From Oscillospiraceae bacterium (GTDB lineage Bacteria; Bacillota; Clostridia; Oscillospirales; Oscillospiraceae), in assembly GCA_017416245.1 (NCBI GenBank), contig JAFQCX010000010.1:1-64000 (forward strand): a DNA stretch of 64,000 nt, read 5' to 3'. The notes beneath the pieces were generated by a model that made no database searches, had not been told where the DNA came from, and worked only from the letters and a program-made list of their open reading frames with translations. The position numbers and the translations under genes are program-made. Numbering within the stretch: position 1 is the stretch's first letter; each line of letters opens with the position of its first letter. Shown here piece after piece: positions 52,001 through 59,699 of this stretch.

Positions 52001-52613
52001 AACCCAAACTCCTTAAATAGTTCTGCACATCAAAGGGACGGATCTTTTCATCCTTGCGCAAATACAGCGGATGGTGAGGATGCCCTTTTTTGCTCACCTT
52101 GCCGGCGCAGTACCAGCTTGCTCCGCAGGCTTGTCCCACCGCCAGCATATCCTGCAGGCATTGGCTCAGGTAGTCCCGCTTTTCAATGATCGTACCCCAC
52201 GCCGCCCACACAGAGGGCTTTTCCGAGATGGACAGCACGTAACGAAAGGCCTCCAGATTCTCCCGGTGGAGCTGCATATTGCAAAACTGCTCCATAGTGT
52301 CCGGGTCTGTAGCCCTTTGGGCATACACATTGAACATAATAAAGCTGTCAAAACCGTTGCCCAGGGCGATCCGTTCCACAGACTTCAGGGTATTGTCCAA
52401 ATCCCCCGGCTGGGCTGTGGAGGGATTAATGCCGATGCAGATCAGCGGGTTTTTCCCCCGGGTGCCCAATATGTAACGGTATTCCGAATAAAAATTGGGG
52501 GCATACAGCCATTTCTTTACGTCATATTCTTCGTTAGGCTGGTTTGCCGACTTTATGGCCTGTTGGAAGGTCACCAGCTCTATCTTGTCGGTCGTAACCG
52601 AAGGTATGTGCAT
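51990..52613 (-). CDS. DUF1643 domain protein
   Basis: 207 residues. A soluble DUF1643 protein with RYILGTRGKNPLICIGINPS, ALGNGFDSFIMFNVYAQRAT and the late KGHPHHPLYLRKD. The family shares features with uracil-DNA-glycosylase-like folds by my recollection, but no activity is established. I use the ATG at 52613 after AAGGAGAGA; a GTG at 52634 would overlap the preceding gene. Part of the XRE-folate-DUF1643-DUF6472-lipoprotein operon. Confidence 0.85.
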   Translation of the reverse strand: MHIPSVTTDKIELVTFQQAIKSANQPNEEYDVKKWLYAPNFYSEYRYILGTRGKNPLICIGINPSTAQPGDLDNTLKSVERIALGNGFDSFIMFNVYAQRATDPDTMEQFCNMQLHRENLEAFRYVLSISEKPSVWAAWGTIIEKRDYLSQCLQDMLAVGQACGASWYCAGKVSKKGHPHHPLYLRKDEKIRPFDVQNYLRSLGYGK

Positions 52614-52624
52614 AGTTTCTCTCC

Positions 52625-53158
52625 TTATGCCCACAAAACCGTATCCACGGGAATGTCATAGTCCTCTGTGGGCAGGTGCTCTACGATTTGAAAATCATAA
52701 CAAAGTGCCAACGTGGGATGATCCGGCTCTTCTGCCAAAAAGCGGTCGTAGAAGCCGCCGCCGTAGCCAATGCGGTCGCCCTTTTTCGTGAAAGCAACGC
52801 CGGGCATCAGTACCAAAGCGGTCTTGTCCTCCGCAACAGGAGTATCCGCCACAGGCTCGGGGATCCCCATACTGTTTTTCTCCACCTGAGAAAGGTCGTC
52901 TAAGTACAAAAATTTCATAGTATCCCCATAGATTTTGGGAACTGCCACTTTTTTGCCGTCCCGGAGCGCCTGCTCCAGCATAGGTACTGTACGCACCTCC
53001 TGATTGTAGGGCAGGTAGCCGTATACGGTCTTCGCATTTTGGTAGGCCTCGGTGCTCAGAAACAGCTCGCCCAGCTTTTCACTGCGGGAGATGATTTCCT
53101 CTCGGGTCATCGCCCGTTTCTTCTCCCGAATTTCTTTGCGCAAAGCCTTTTTATCCAT
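52625..53158 (-). CDS. 5-formyltetrahydrofolate cyclo-ligase
   Basis: 177 residues. It converts 5-formyl-THF to methenyl-THF with ATP. N-terminal KKALRKEIREKKRAM, then VPKIYGDTMKFLYLDD and the ATP/Mg loop RIGYGGGFYDRFLAE are standard. It overlaps the XRE gene by 8 bases and is followed by DUF1643 after 11 bases. Confidence 0.93.
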   Translation of the reverse strand: MDKKALRKEIREKKRAMTREEIISRSEKLGELFLSTEAYQNAKTVYGYLPYNQEVRTVPMLEQALRDGKKVAVPKIYGDTMKFLYLDDLSQVEKNSMGIPEPVADTPVAEDKTALVLMPGVAFTKKGDRIGYGGGFYDRFLAEEPDHPTLALCYDFQIVEHLPTEDYDIPVDTVLWA

Positions 53159-53801
53159 TTTGCTCCTCCTTGGGTGTCTTCCGGAATAGACGGAACCACA
53201 GAAGCACCGCCAGCTGTCCGGGAATGCCCAGCAGGAACAGTTTCCAGATATTCAGGTGCGCAAACAGCAAAAGAGACATATACAGACTCAGCAGGCTGCC
53301 CCACGCAATGACGGAAACAAGTGTTTTGTTCCAGCGGAAATCGTGCCAGGCAGACCGCAGGCTCAGCAGAACAATGGCATTTGCGGGAATGGCGTAAATG
53401 AAAGCAATCCAGCTCTTGGCAATTCCCAGAGAGGAAATGATCACAAACAGCAGCAGCGCCACAAACCACACCAGCAGAGAGCTCAGGCCCAAAATACTTA
53501 ATTTGTCTGCCTTCCGCTTCAGAGTCTTCTCCACTGCTTTTTCCATTTTTCCCACTACTGCGCCTGTTTCCTCCGGCAGCTCATTGGGATCTGTCAGCAA
53601 ATCATTCACCGTTATACCAAAGAGCTCCGCCAGCTGCACCAGAGTCAGCACGTCGGGCATAGACTCCCCACGTTCCCACTTGGACACCGCTTTGTCGGAA
53701 TAATTCAGCTTCTCCGCAAGGCCCATTTGGGTCAGTCCCTGCTGTTTCCGATAGGCGGCTATATTGGAGCCAATGATGGCTTTTAATTTCTCGTCGTGCA
53801 T
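53151..53801 (-). CDS. XRE family regulator with membrane domain
   Basis: 216 residues. An N-terminal helix-turn-helix of the XRE type (GLTQMGLAEKLNYSDKAVSKWERG) is followed by a short linker and four hydrophobic segments between about 105 and 205. It is a membrane-tethered transcription factor, perhaps sensing the envelope. I use the ATG at 53801 after GGAGGA, five bases away. An inverted repeat over its -10 box suggests self-repression. First gene of the operon leading to the lipoprotein. Confidence 0.85.
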   Translation of the reverse strand: MHDEKLKAIIGSNIAAYRKQQGLTQMGLAEKLNYSDKAVSKWERGESMPDVLTLVQLAELFGITVNDLLTDPNELPEETGAVVGKMEKAVEKTLKRKADKLSILGLSSLLVWFVALLLFVIISSLGIAKSWIAFIYAIPANAIVLLSLRSAWHDFRWNKTLVSVIAWGSLLSLYMSLLLFAHLNIWKLFLLGIPGQLAVLLWFRLFRKTPKEEQNG

Positions 53802-53820
53802 AGGGTTCCTCCAGGACATA

Positions 53821-53844
53821 GTTTTCTATATTTTAACAGAAAAC
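53821..53844. promoter_or_regulatory. Inverted repeat over the XRE promoter
   Basis: GTTTTCT and AGAAAAC, 10 bases apart, flank the -10 box of the XRE gene. Probable autoregulatory operator. Confidence 0.45.
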
Positions 53845-53858
53845 AGAAGATTTTTCAA
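53830..53858 (-). promoter_or_regulatory. Sigma-A promoter of the XRE operon
   Basis: TTGAAA, 17 bases, TAAAAT on the minus strand, ending 28 bases before the ATG. Confidence 0.65.
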
Positions 53859-53867
53859 CCATAGAAA

Positions 53868-53893
53868 AACGCCACCCTTCGGTGGCGTTTATG
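53868..53893 (-). terminator. Terminator of the CBS gene
   Basis: AACGCCACC CTTC GGTGGCGTT, followed on the minus strand by TTTTTC. Confidence 0.8.
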
Positions 53894-53895
53894 TA

Positions 53896-54309
53896 TCAGT
53901 TTTGGGGAAACAGCTGTTCGTAGCAATACTTCATAACAGCGCTTCTGGTGACGATACCGATGAAGGTTTCCTTATCGTCCACCACCGGCACAAAGTTCTG
54001 TCCGCTGGCGCGCTGCACCAAATCGTGCATATTGGTGGTTACCCGAACGGGGACATTGTCCTTACGGCGGGTGATCTCCATAATGCGCCGCGCCTCTGCC
54101 TGGCGCATATCCATATAGCACATATTTTTCAGCGCCCACAGCAGGTCACCCTCTGTTAAGGTGCCCCGGTACTCGCCCCGCTTGTTCAGAATGGGAAGCG
54201 CCGCGAAGCCGGATGCCTCCATTTTCTCCAAAGCCTGCCGTACTGTGTAGTCATCATATACGAAGGCGCACATCGCCTTCGGGGTCAGAAAGAATAGGAT
54301 GTTATTCAT
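53896..54309 (-). CDS. CBS domain protein
   Basis: 137 residues, a bare pair of CBS domains (VRQALEKMEASGFAALPILNKRGEYRGTLTEGDLLW and PVVDDKETFIGIVTRSAVM are read here as two partial signatures). CBS pairs bind adenosyl ligands; no catalytic domain is attached. I use the ATG at 54309, preceded by AAGGAG. An open frame continues upstream to 54501, but it has no homology and crosses the likely promoter, so I reject it. Monocistronic. Confidence 0.85.
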   Translation of the reverse strand: MNNILFFLTPKAMCAFVYDDYTVRQALEKMEASGFAALPILNKRGEYRGTLTEGDLLWALKNMCYMDMRQAEARRIMEITRRKDNVPVRVTTNMHDLVQRASGQNFVPVVDDKETFIGIVTRSAVMKYCYEQLFPQN

Positions 54310-54511
54310 AATTACTCCTTTAGCCTGAGCAATGGTCGGTGGCTTGCCTGCCATTAGTAATATTATAGCATAAAAATTGCAAATAAGCATATAAAATATC
54401 TGCAAACAAATTGTAACGCCGCAGAAAAACAGCCCTGTTTTTTGTGTATATTGCACAAACACATTTCTGTTCTGCCCGAAAGCATTCGTCGAATTATGCA
54501 AACTCTACCGG

Positions 54512-54572
54512 GAGTAGATATGCCCTCTACTGCTACGATGGCGGAAAATTTGGCGGTAGGGTGTATTCTACC
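54512..54572 (+). promoter_or_regulatory. Long imperfect hairpin upstream of the hemolysin III gene
   Basis: GTAGA-TATGCCCT-CT-ACTGC pairs with GCGGT-AGGGTGTA-T-TCTAC, about 18 pairs with two small bulges and a 19-base loop. Because it lies just upstream of the apparent -10 box it may act as DNA (operator) rather than as an RNA leader, unless an earlier promoter exists. It is not a riboswitch class I can name. Confidence 0.35.
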
Positions 54573-54580
54573 GAAGAAGC

Positions 54581-54589
54581 TGTTATACT
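54581..54589 (+). promoter_or_regulatory. Extended -10 promoter of the hemolysin III gene
   Basis: TGTTATACT gives an extended -10 (TG-N-TATACT) about 27 bases before the ATG. No good -35 box is seen. Confidence 0.45.
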
Positions 54590-54615
54590 GTTAGCAAAGG
54601 AAAGGCGGCGAAGTT

Positions 54616-55290
54616 ATGGCAAAACGAATCAAGCTATGTGACAGGCTGCTCCCCGACTACACCCGCGGGGAGGAGATCATGAATATGGTCACCCATATTG
54701 TGGGCGGTGGATTGGGCATTCTGATTTTAGCGGTTTGCCTTGTTAAGGCGATCCTGGCAAGGAACGCTTTGGATATCGTTGGCTCTGCCATATTTGGTGG
54801 AACGATGATCGTGCTTTATACTATGTCCAGTGTATACCACGGACTCCACGCAGGCACAGGCAAGAAGGTGATGCAGATCATCGACCATTGCACCATCTAT
54901 TTTCTGATATGCGGCACTTATACGCCGATTCTGCTGTCAGGCTTTGTGCCTACCTATCCTCTGCTGGGATGGGGGCTGCTGGCAGCAGAGTGGGGCTTGG
55001 CGATCCTGGCCGCAACCCTTACCGCCATCGATTTAAAGAAGTACAACGTCTTTTCTATGATCTGCTACATCACGATGGGCTGGGGCATTATCTTCTTTCT
55101 GGAACACGCCATTTCCGTGTTGACAAAGCCCGGCTTTTTGCTGCTGCTTAGTGGCGGTATCGCCTACACCGTGGGGGCGATCCTTTACGGCATCGGCTCT
55201 AAGACAAGGTGGTTTCATTCCGTGTTCCACATCTTCGTGGTGCTGGGAAGTGTCCTGCAAGCTATAGCGATTATTCTGTATGTATTATAA
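54616..55290 (+). CDS. Hemolysin III family (PAQR-like) membrane protein
   Basis: 224 residues with seven membrane helices. Conserved motifs are NMVTHIVGGGLGI (first helix, His), SSVYHGL (Ser-His), DHCTIYFLICGTYTP (Asp-His) and RWFHSVFHIFVVLGS (paired His), the zinc site of the PAQR/YqfA family. Despite the name, the role is more likely in membrane lipid homeostasis. Monocistronic, ended by a terminator built from a family B palindrome. Confidence 0.9.
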   Translation: MAKRIKLCDRLLPDYTRGEEIMNMVTHIVGGGLGILILAVCLVKAILARNALDIVGSAIFGGTMIVLYTMSSVYHGLHAGTGKKVMQIIDHCTIYFLICGTYTPILLSGFVPTYPLLGWGLLAAEWGLAILAATLTAIDLKKYNVFSMICYITMGWGIIFFLEHAISVLTKPGFLLLLSGGIAYTVGAILYGIGSKTRWFHSVFHIFVVLGSVLQAIAIILYVL

Positions 55291-55294
55291 AAAT

Positions 55295-55333
55295 GTAGGG
55301 CGGGAGTTTAGACTGCTCCCGCCCTACTTTTTT
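55295..55333 (+). terminator. Terminator formed by a family B palindrome
   Basis: GTAGGGCGGGAG pairs with CTCCCGCCCTAC around a 9-base loop and is followed by TTTTTT. A dispersed repeat unit doubles as the terminator of the hemolysin III gene. Confidence 0.75.
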
Positions 55334-55418
55334 CTCCGTTTATATGCTATAATTTTTACAGAATGCTTGTCACCAAATCCAAAAACGCCACACTATATGG
55401 GTGAAAGGGGGCGAACCA

Positions 55419-57029
55419 ATGGATGCAGCAGGCAACGCTCTTATGAAAGAATTTGCCGAAAACTATATGGAAACGCTGTTTTACTTCTGTCTGAAGAAGA
55501 CAAGCAACAGCGCAGATGCAGAAGACCTGACACAGGATATCGCGCTGCATATTCTGACCGCTTTGGGTAACGGAACTGTCCCCGTGAATTTCCCCGCTTG
55601 GGTATGGCAAATCGCCCGTAACCGCTATGCAGCCTGGGCGACCCGGAAGCATAACCACTCCCAATCGGTAACCGGTTTCGATGTGGGTGATTATGAGATA
55701 GAAGACAGAAGCGGAAATGTCCTTGATGAACTGATCTACAGTGAGGAATTATCACTGCTCCGGCGGGAGCTGGCGTTCATCAAGCAGGACTACCGTCAGA
55801 TTCTGGTGGCCTATTACATAGAGGACAAGTCTGTCCGGGACATTGCCCAAAACCTCTCCCTTTCGGTAAGCGTGGTGAAGCAGCGGCTCCACCGCGCCAG
55901 AAAAATCTTGAAAGAAGGTATGGATATGGCAAGAGAATTTGGTCGGCTTAGTTATAAGCCGGAAAATATCAGTTTTACAGCAAGTGGTCGTCAGCCAAGC
56001 GGACTGCCTTGGAGCGCAGTGCAGAGAAGTATCCCAAAGAACATTTTGCTTTACGCCAGCAATAACCCTTGTACCTTGGAAGAGCTATCTATGGAATTGG
56101 GGATCGCCCTTCCCTATATGGAGGAAGAGGTGGGTATCCTGCACCAGGCAACACTGCTGAAAAAGCAGGGAGATAAATACATTACCGATTTCTTCATATT
56201 AGACAAAAACTGCCGGATGGAGTTTTATAATACCCTTAGACAAAGCGCAAAGGAACGGAGCAACCTGATACAGAAAATTATAGAAGATATGCTGCCTGAC
56301 ATTCGCGCACTGGGTATTGCCGGCAACCATTTGGACGACAATCACATCTATTGGTGGTTGGTGCCGCACATCATTGATTACATCATTAGAAACACGAAAC
56401 AAGATCCTTCTATGTACCGACCGCCCAAACGGGCAAATGGAGAAACCTGGGGTTTTGTAGGCTATGAAGCAGCAGAACTGCCTGAATCCATTTATATGGG
56501 TCATAACGGCACCGGAAACGGAAGCAAAAAAGGGTGTAACTATTTTTGGTCATATAAGATTAACGATTATAAAATGTGTGACCAATGCGGCGAAATGAGT
56601 TGGGACGGTGTAATGTTATTGGGCGAGTGCCTTCGCAATCACCGTCTTATCACAAGCTTTACAGACAGTGAAAGCCGCGTATGGCAGAGCATAGACGGCA
56701 AACACGCGCACGCAAATGAGAGCGGAGAAATTATCCCGGACATTCTTGTAATGACCGGCGAGCAGCTTGAGGAAATCCACCGTTTCCTGAAAGAACACAA
56801 GCATTATCCGGCATTGATGGAGAACGCCACCACCGTATACAAGAAGCTGAACGCAATTCTCCAAAACTACAGCCACGAGGTCTTACACTACAGTGTGGAT
56901 TACTACATTTCTATGGAAATGTATACAATGCGTATGATGGCAGTTCACGATCTTGTGGATAACGGTTTTCTGCAGCTGCCTGATGACCCCAATAAGTCCA
57001 CCTTGGGAATGCACTTTCTGCTATGGTGA
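55419..57029 (+). CDS. Sigma-70 factor with winged-helix and long C-terminal extension
   Basis: 536 residues. Region 2 of an ECF-type sigma factor lies at about 7-80 (SADAEDLTQDIALHI, FPAWVWQIARNRYAAW) and region 4 at 113-165 (SVRDIAQNLSLSVSVVKQRLHRARK). A winged-helix-like segment follows at about 205-265 (PKNILLYASNNPCTLEELSMELG). The remaining 270 residues, with a small Cys cluster (CNYF ... CDQCGE), match nothing I know. No anti-sigma gene is adjacent. I use the ATG at 55419 after AAAGGGGG rather than a GTG at 55401. Confidence 0.82.
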   Translation: MDAAGNALMKEFAENYMETLFYFCLKKTSNSADAEDLTQDIALHILTALGNGTVPVNFPAWVWQIARNRYAAWATRKHNHSQSVTGFDVGDYEIEDRSGNVLDELIYSEELSLLRRELAFIKQDYRQILVAYYIEDKSVRDIAQNLSLSVSVVKQRLHRARKILKEGMDMAREFGRLSYKPENISFTASGRQPSGLPWSAVQRSIPKNILLYASNNPCTLEELSMELGIALPYMEEEVGILHQATLLKKQGDKYITDFFILDKNCRMEFYNTLRQSAKERSNLIQKIIEDMLPDIRALGIAGNHLDDNHIYWWLVPHIIDYIIRNTKQDPSMYRPPKRANGETWGFVGYEAAELPESIYMGHNGTGNGSKKGCNYFWSYKINDYKMCDQCGEMSWDGVMLLGECLRNHRLITSFTDSESRVWQSIDGKHAHANESGEIIPDILVMTGEQLEEIHRFLKEHKHYPALMENATTVYKKLNAILQNYSHEVLHYSVDYYISMEMYTMRMMAVHDLVDNGFLQLPDDPNKSTLGMHFLLW

Positions 57030-57039
57030 CCCTCTTTCC

Positions 57040-57113
57040 CGTAGGGGCGGACCTGTGTGTCCGCCCGCGGGTAAATTTGAATAGGAACGGCGGGAGCAAG
57101 CCCCCGCCCTACA
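57040..57113. repeat. Family B palindromes, two units
   Basis: GTAGGGGCGGAC CTGT GTGTCCGCCCG and GGCGGGAGCAAGCCCCCGCC with CTAC. They lie in the 224-base gap between the convergent sigma and ftsH genes. Confidence 0.6.
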
Positions 57114-57126
57114 AAGGTGTTCGGGG

Positions 57127-57163
57127 GGCTTGCCACGGGCGGCAAAGCCGCCCTCGCAATGAC
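57127..57163. repeat. REP-like palindrome, family A copy 5
   Basis: GCTTGCCACG, then GGGCGG CAAA-G CCGCCC, then TCGCAATGAC. Nearly the same as copy 4. Confidence 0.65.
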
Positions 57164-57170
57164 AAAAAAA

Positions 57171-57205
57171 CGGCCACACCAGTGTGCGCCACCCCTCGCA
57201 ATGAC
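57171..57205. repeat. REP-like palindrome, family A copy 6 (degenerate)
   Basis: CACACC AG TGTG is followed by CGCCACCCCTCGCAATGAC. Only the right half of the family frame is kept. Confidence 0.45.
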
Positions 57206-57220
57206 AATGAAATATTACAG

Positions 57221-57252
57221 AAAAAAGAGCGTGCCACCCGGCACGCTCTTTT
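57221..57252 (-). terminator. Terminator of ftsH
   Basis: AAAAGAGCGTGCC pairs with GGCACGCTCTTTT around a short loop, with six T on the minus strand, 2 bases after the ftsH stop. Confidence 0.85.
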
Positions 57253-57253
57253 G

Positions 57254-59122
57254 TTATTCTTCGGTTTGGATGCTGTCGAAAAGGGTGGTTTCCTGGGTTT
57301 CGCTGATTTCCTTGCCTGCCATACAGTCGGCAAACTGCTGACCTGTCATAGTTTCGTGCTGCAGGAGGAATTCCACGATTTTCTTCATCTTATCGGCATC
57401 GCGGGTGAGGATTTCCGCGCAATGGGCATAGGCCTTGTCCATCAGCGCCTTTACCTCATCATCGATGGTGCCGGCTACCTTTTCGGAGTAACCCTTCACC
57501 TTCTCGTAGTCGCGACCGATGAACAGCTCGTCGCCGCCGGTGTAGGACACCGTACCAAGGCTTTCGCACATACCGTAGCGGGCAACCATATCTCGGGCAA
57601 GCTTACTTGCTCTGTCGATATCGTTGGATGCGCCGGTGGAGATATCCTTCAAAAACAGCGCCTCTGCCACACGGCCGCCCAGCAGACCTACGATCCGCTC
57701 GTACATTTCGTTACGGGTCAGGTGGTTGCTATCCTCCTTGGGGGTGGTCCAGGTCAGGCCCAAGGCTCTACCTCTGGGAATGATGGAAATCTGATGGACA
57801 GGGTCGTGGGTGGGCAAACTGTGCATCGCCACCGCGTGGCCAGCCTCGTGGATGGCGGTGATCCGCAGATCCTTCTCCAGCCGGACACGGCTGCGCTTTT
57901 CGGGGCCTGCCATAATCTTCATCATCGCCTCATTCAGATCCTGCATATTCAGCACCGGGCGATTTTCCCGGGCTGCCAAAATGGCAGCCTCATTCAAAAG
58001 GTTACTGAGGTCTGCGCCGGTAAAGCCTGAGGTCGCCAGCGCCACCGTTTTCAGAGAAACAGAATCGTCCAGCCGCTTATCCTTGGCGTGGACCTTGAGG
58101 ATCTCCTCTCTGCCCTTGGCATCGGGGGAGTTTACATAAATCTGGCGATCGAATCTGCCCGGGCGAAGCAGCGCCGGGTCTAAGATATCCGGACGGTTGG
58201 TGGCTGCCAGCACGATAACGCCCTCGCTTTTGCTGAAGCCGTCCATTTCCACCAGCAGCTGGTTCAGGGTTTGCTCACGCTCATCGTGACCGCCGCCCAT
58301 GCCGGAGCCACGCTTCCGGCCTACTGCATCGATTTCGTCGATAAAGATGATAGCAGGCGCAATTTTCTTTGCCTGCTGGAACAGATCCCGCACGCGGCTT
58401 GCGCCTACGCCCACGTACATCTCCATAAAGTCCGAGCCAGAGATGGACAGAAACTGCACGCCTGCCTCCCCTGCCACTGCTTTTGCAAGGAGGGTCTTAC
58501 CTGTACCGGGCGCGCCGGCAAGCAAAATACCGTGGGGGATCTTCGCGCCGATATCGGTGAATTTTTTGGGGTCACGCAGGAAGTCCACAACCTCCTGCAG
58601 CTCTGCCTTTTCCTCGTCCACACCGGCCACATCCGCAAAGGTCACCTTCTTGCCGGACTGACCAAAGCCTACCCGCGCCTTGCCGAAGTTTGCCATAGGG
58701 TTATTCTGATTGGCTCTGCCCACAAAGAACATCCACACCAGCAGAATTACCAAGCCGGCTATGATAATGGGGAATACGAAATCCCAGGGGGACAGCTTTT
58801 CCCCAGCAATGAAATCATAGCTTTCCAGCACACCGCTTTGGGACTGGGACAGCAGTATTCCCCACATCTCCTGCCGGAAACCCTCAGGGTCAGCTAAGCC
58901 CACCGTCAGCGTATCCTTACCGTTGTAAGGGGTGTGGAGCTTCAGCTGGATCACATCTCCCTCCACCACAAAGCTTTTTACCTGCTGCTGTTGGAACAGA
59001 TTTATGATTTGGGAATAGGAAACGTTATCTCTTCTGCCGCCAAACAGCCCCAGCATCCAGGAAAATGCCAGCGCCAGTATGGCCACATATAGAATAATGG
59101 TAATTGTCTTCCGATTTTTCAA
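57254..59122 (-). CDS. ftsH: ATP-dependent zinc metalloprotease FtsH
   Basis: 622 residues. A hexameric membrane AAA+ protease for quality control of membrane and regulatory proteins. Two membrane helices (about 7-25 and 112-133) flank the external domain. The AAA domain has Walker A GAPGTGKT, Walker [15 protein letters not shown] and the SRH region. The zinc site HEAGH is at 425-429. The order tilS-hpt-ftsH is conserved in Firmicutes and is seen here. Confidence 0.96.
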   Translation of the reverse strand: MKNRKTITIILYVAILALAFSWMLGLFGGRRDNVSYSQIINLFQQQQVKSFVVEGDVIQLKLHTPYNGKDTLTVGLADPEGFRQEMWGILLSQSQSGVLESYDFIAGEKLSPWDFVFPIIIAGLVILLVWMFFVGRANQNNPMANFGKARVGFGQSGKKVTFADVAGVDEEKAELQEVVDFLRDPKKFTDIGAKIPHGILLAGAPGTGKTLLAKAVAGEAGVQFLSISGSDFMEMYVGVGASRVRDLFQQAKKIAPAIIFIDEIDAVGRKRGSGMGGGHDEREQTLNQLLVEMDGFSKSEGVIVLAATNRPDILDPALLRPGRFDRQIYVNSPDAKGREEILKVHAKDKRLDDSVSLKTVALATSGFTGADLSNLLNEAAILAARENRPVLNMQDLNEAMMKIMAGPEKRSRVRLEKDLRITAIHEAGHAVAMHSLPTHDPVHQISIIPRGRALGLTWTTPKEDSNHLTRNEMYERIVGLLGGRVAEALFLKDISTGASNDIDRASKLARDMVARYGMCESLGTVSYTGGDELFIGRDYEKVKGYSEKVAGTIDDEVKALMDKAYAHCAEILTRDADKMKKIVEFLLQHETMTGQQFADCMAGKEISETQETTLFDSIQTEE

Positions 59123-59137
59123 TTTTGGGGGTACTCC

Positions 59138-59680
59138 TTACTTCTGATATGCTTCCGGCTTCAATACGCCGATGTAGGGCAGGTTGCGGTAATGCTCGTT
59201 AAAGTCCAGGCCGTAGCCTACCACAAACTCATTGGGAATGGTAAAGCCTACCATCTCGGGCTTCAATGTAATGCCGGGCTTGCGACGCTCCGGCTTGTCA
59301 AGGAGCGTACAGATCTTCAAGGATGCCGGCTCCTTGCTCAACAGATATTTGTGCAGGAATGCCAGGGAATTGCCGGTATCATAGATGTCCTCCAGAATCA
59401 CCACGTGGCGGCCCTTAATATCCACAGACAGATCCTTTTTCACCGCCACATTGCCGGTGGTAGTAGTGCCGCCGTAGGAGGACAGGCACATAAAATCCAT
59501 CTCGCAGGGAATGGTGACTTTCCGCACCACATCCGCAAAGAACATCACAACGCCCTTCAAAACGCCTACGAACAGGGGATTCTTCCCCGCGTACTCTTCG
59601 GACAGAATAGCCGCAAATTCTGCTACCTTATTCTGTATCTGCTCTTCGCTGAGCAGCACCTTTTCAATATTCTTTTCCAC
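59138..59680 (-). CDS. hpt: Hypoxanthine phosphoribosyltransferase
   Basis: 180 residues. It salvages hypoxanthine and guanine to nucleotides. The PRPP-binding loop is VVILEDIYDTGNSLA; the C-terminal GFTIPNEFVVGYGLDFNEHYRNLPYIGVL is reported here in two overlapping family signatures (FTIPNEFVVGYGLD and YRNLPYIGVL). The start is GTG, seven bases after AGGAGGA. Operon tilS-hpt-ftsH. Confidence 0.95.
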   Translation of the reverse strand: MEKNIEKVLLSEEQIQNKVAEFAAILSEEYAGKNPLFVGVLKGVVMFFADVVRKVTIPCEMDFMCLSSYGGTTTTGNVAVKKDLSVDIKGRHVVILEDIYDTGNSLAFLHKYLLSKEPASLKICTLLDKPERRKPGITLKPEMVGFTIPNEFVVGYGLDFNEHYRNLPYIGVLKPEAYQK

Positions 59681-59699
59681 CCTACGCTCCTCCTGTTTT

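Larger units (their letters stand above)
54310..54615. other. Intergenic region between the CBS and hemolysin III genes
   Basis: 306 bases with no gene. A TATAAT on the minus strand near 54362 can serve the CBS gene. A long imperfect hairpin (54512-54572) and an extended -10 box (54581-54589) precede the hemolysin III gene. A partial palindrome TTGTGTATATTGCACAA lies near 54440. Confidence 0.5.

Noticed and set aside
54310..54501. N-terminal extension of the CBS protein
   Set aside because: No homology, it crosses a likely -10 box, and the internal ATG at 54309 has AAGGAG at proper spacing.
54504..54590. yybP-ykoY manganese riboswitch
   Set aside because: A GGGAGTAG string is present, but the partner loop and the usual three-way junction are not, and the apparent promoter lies downstream.
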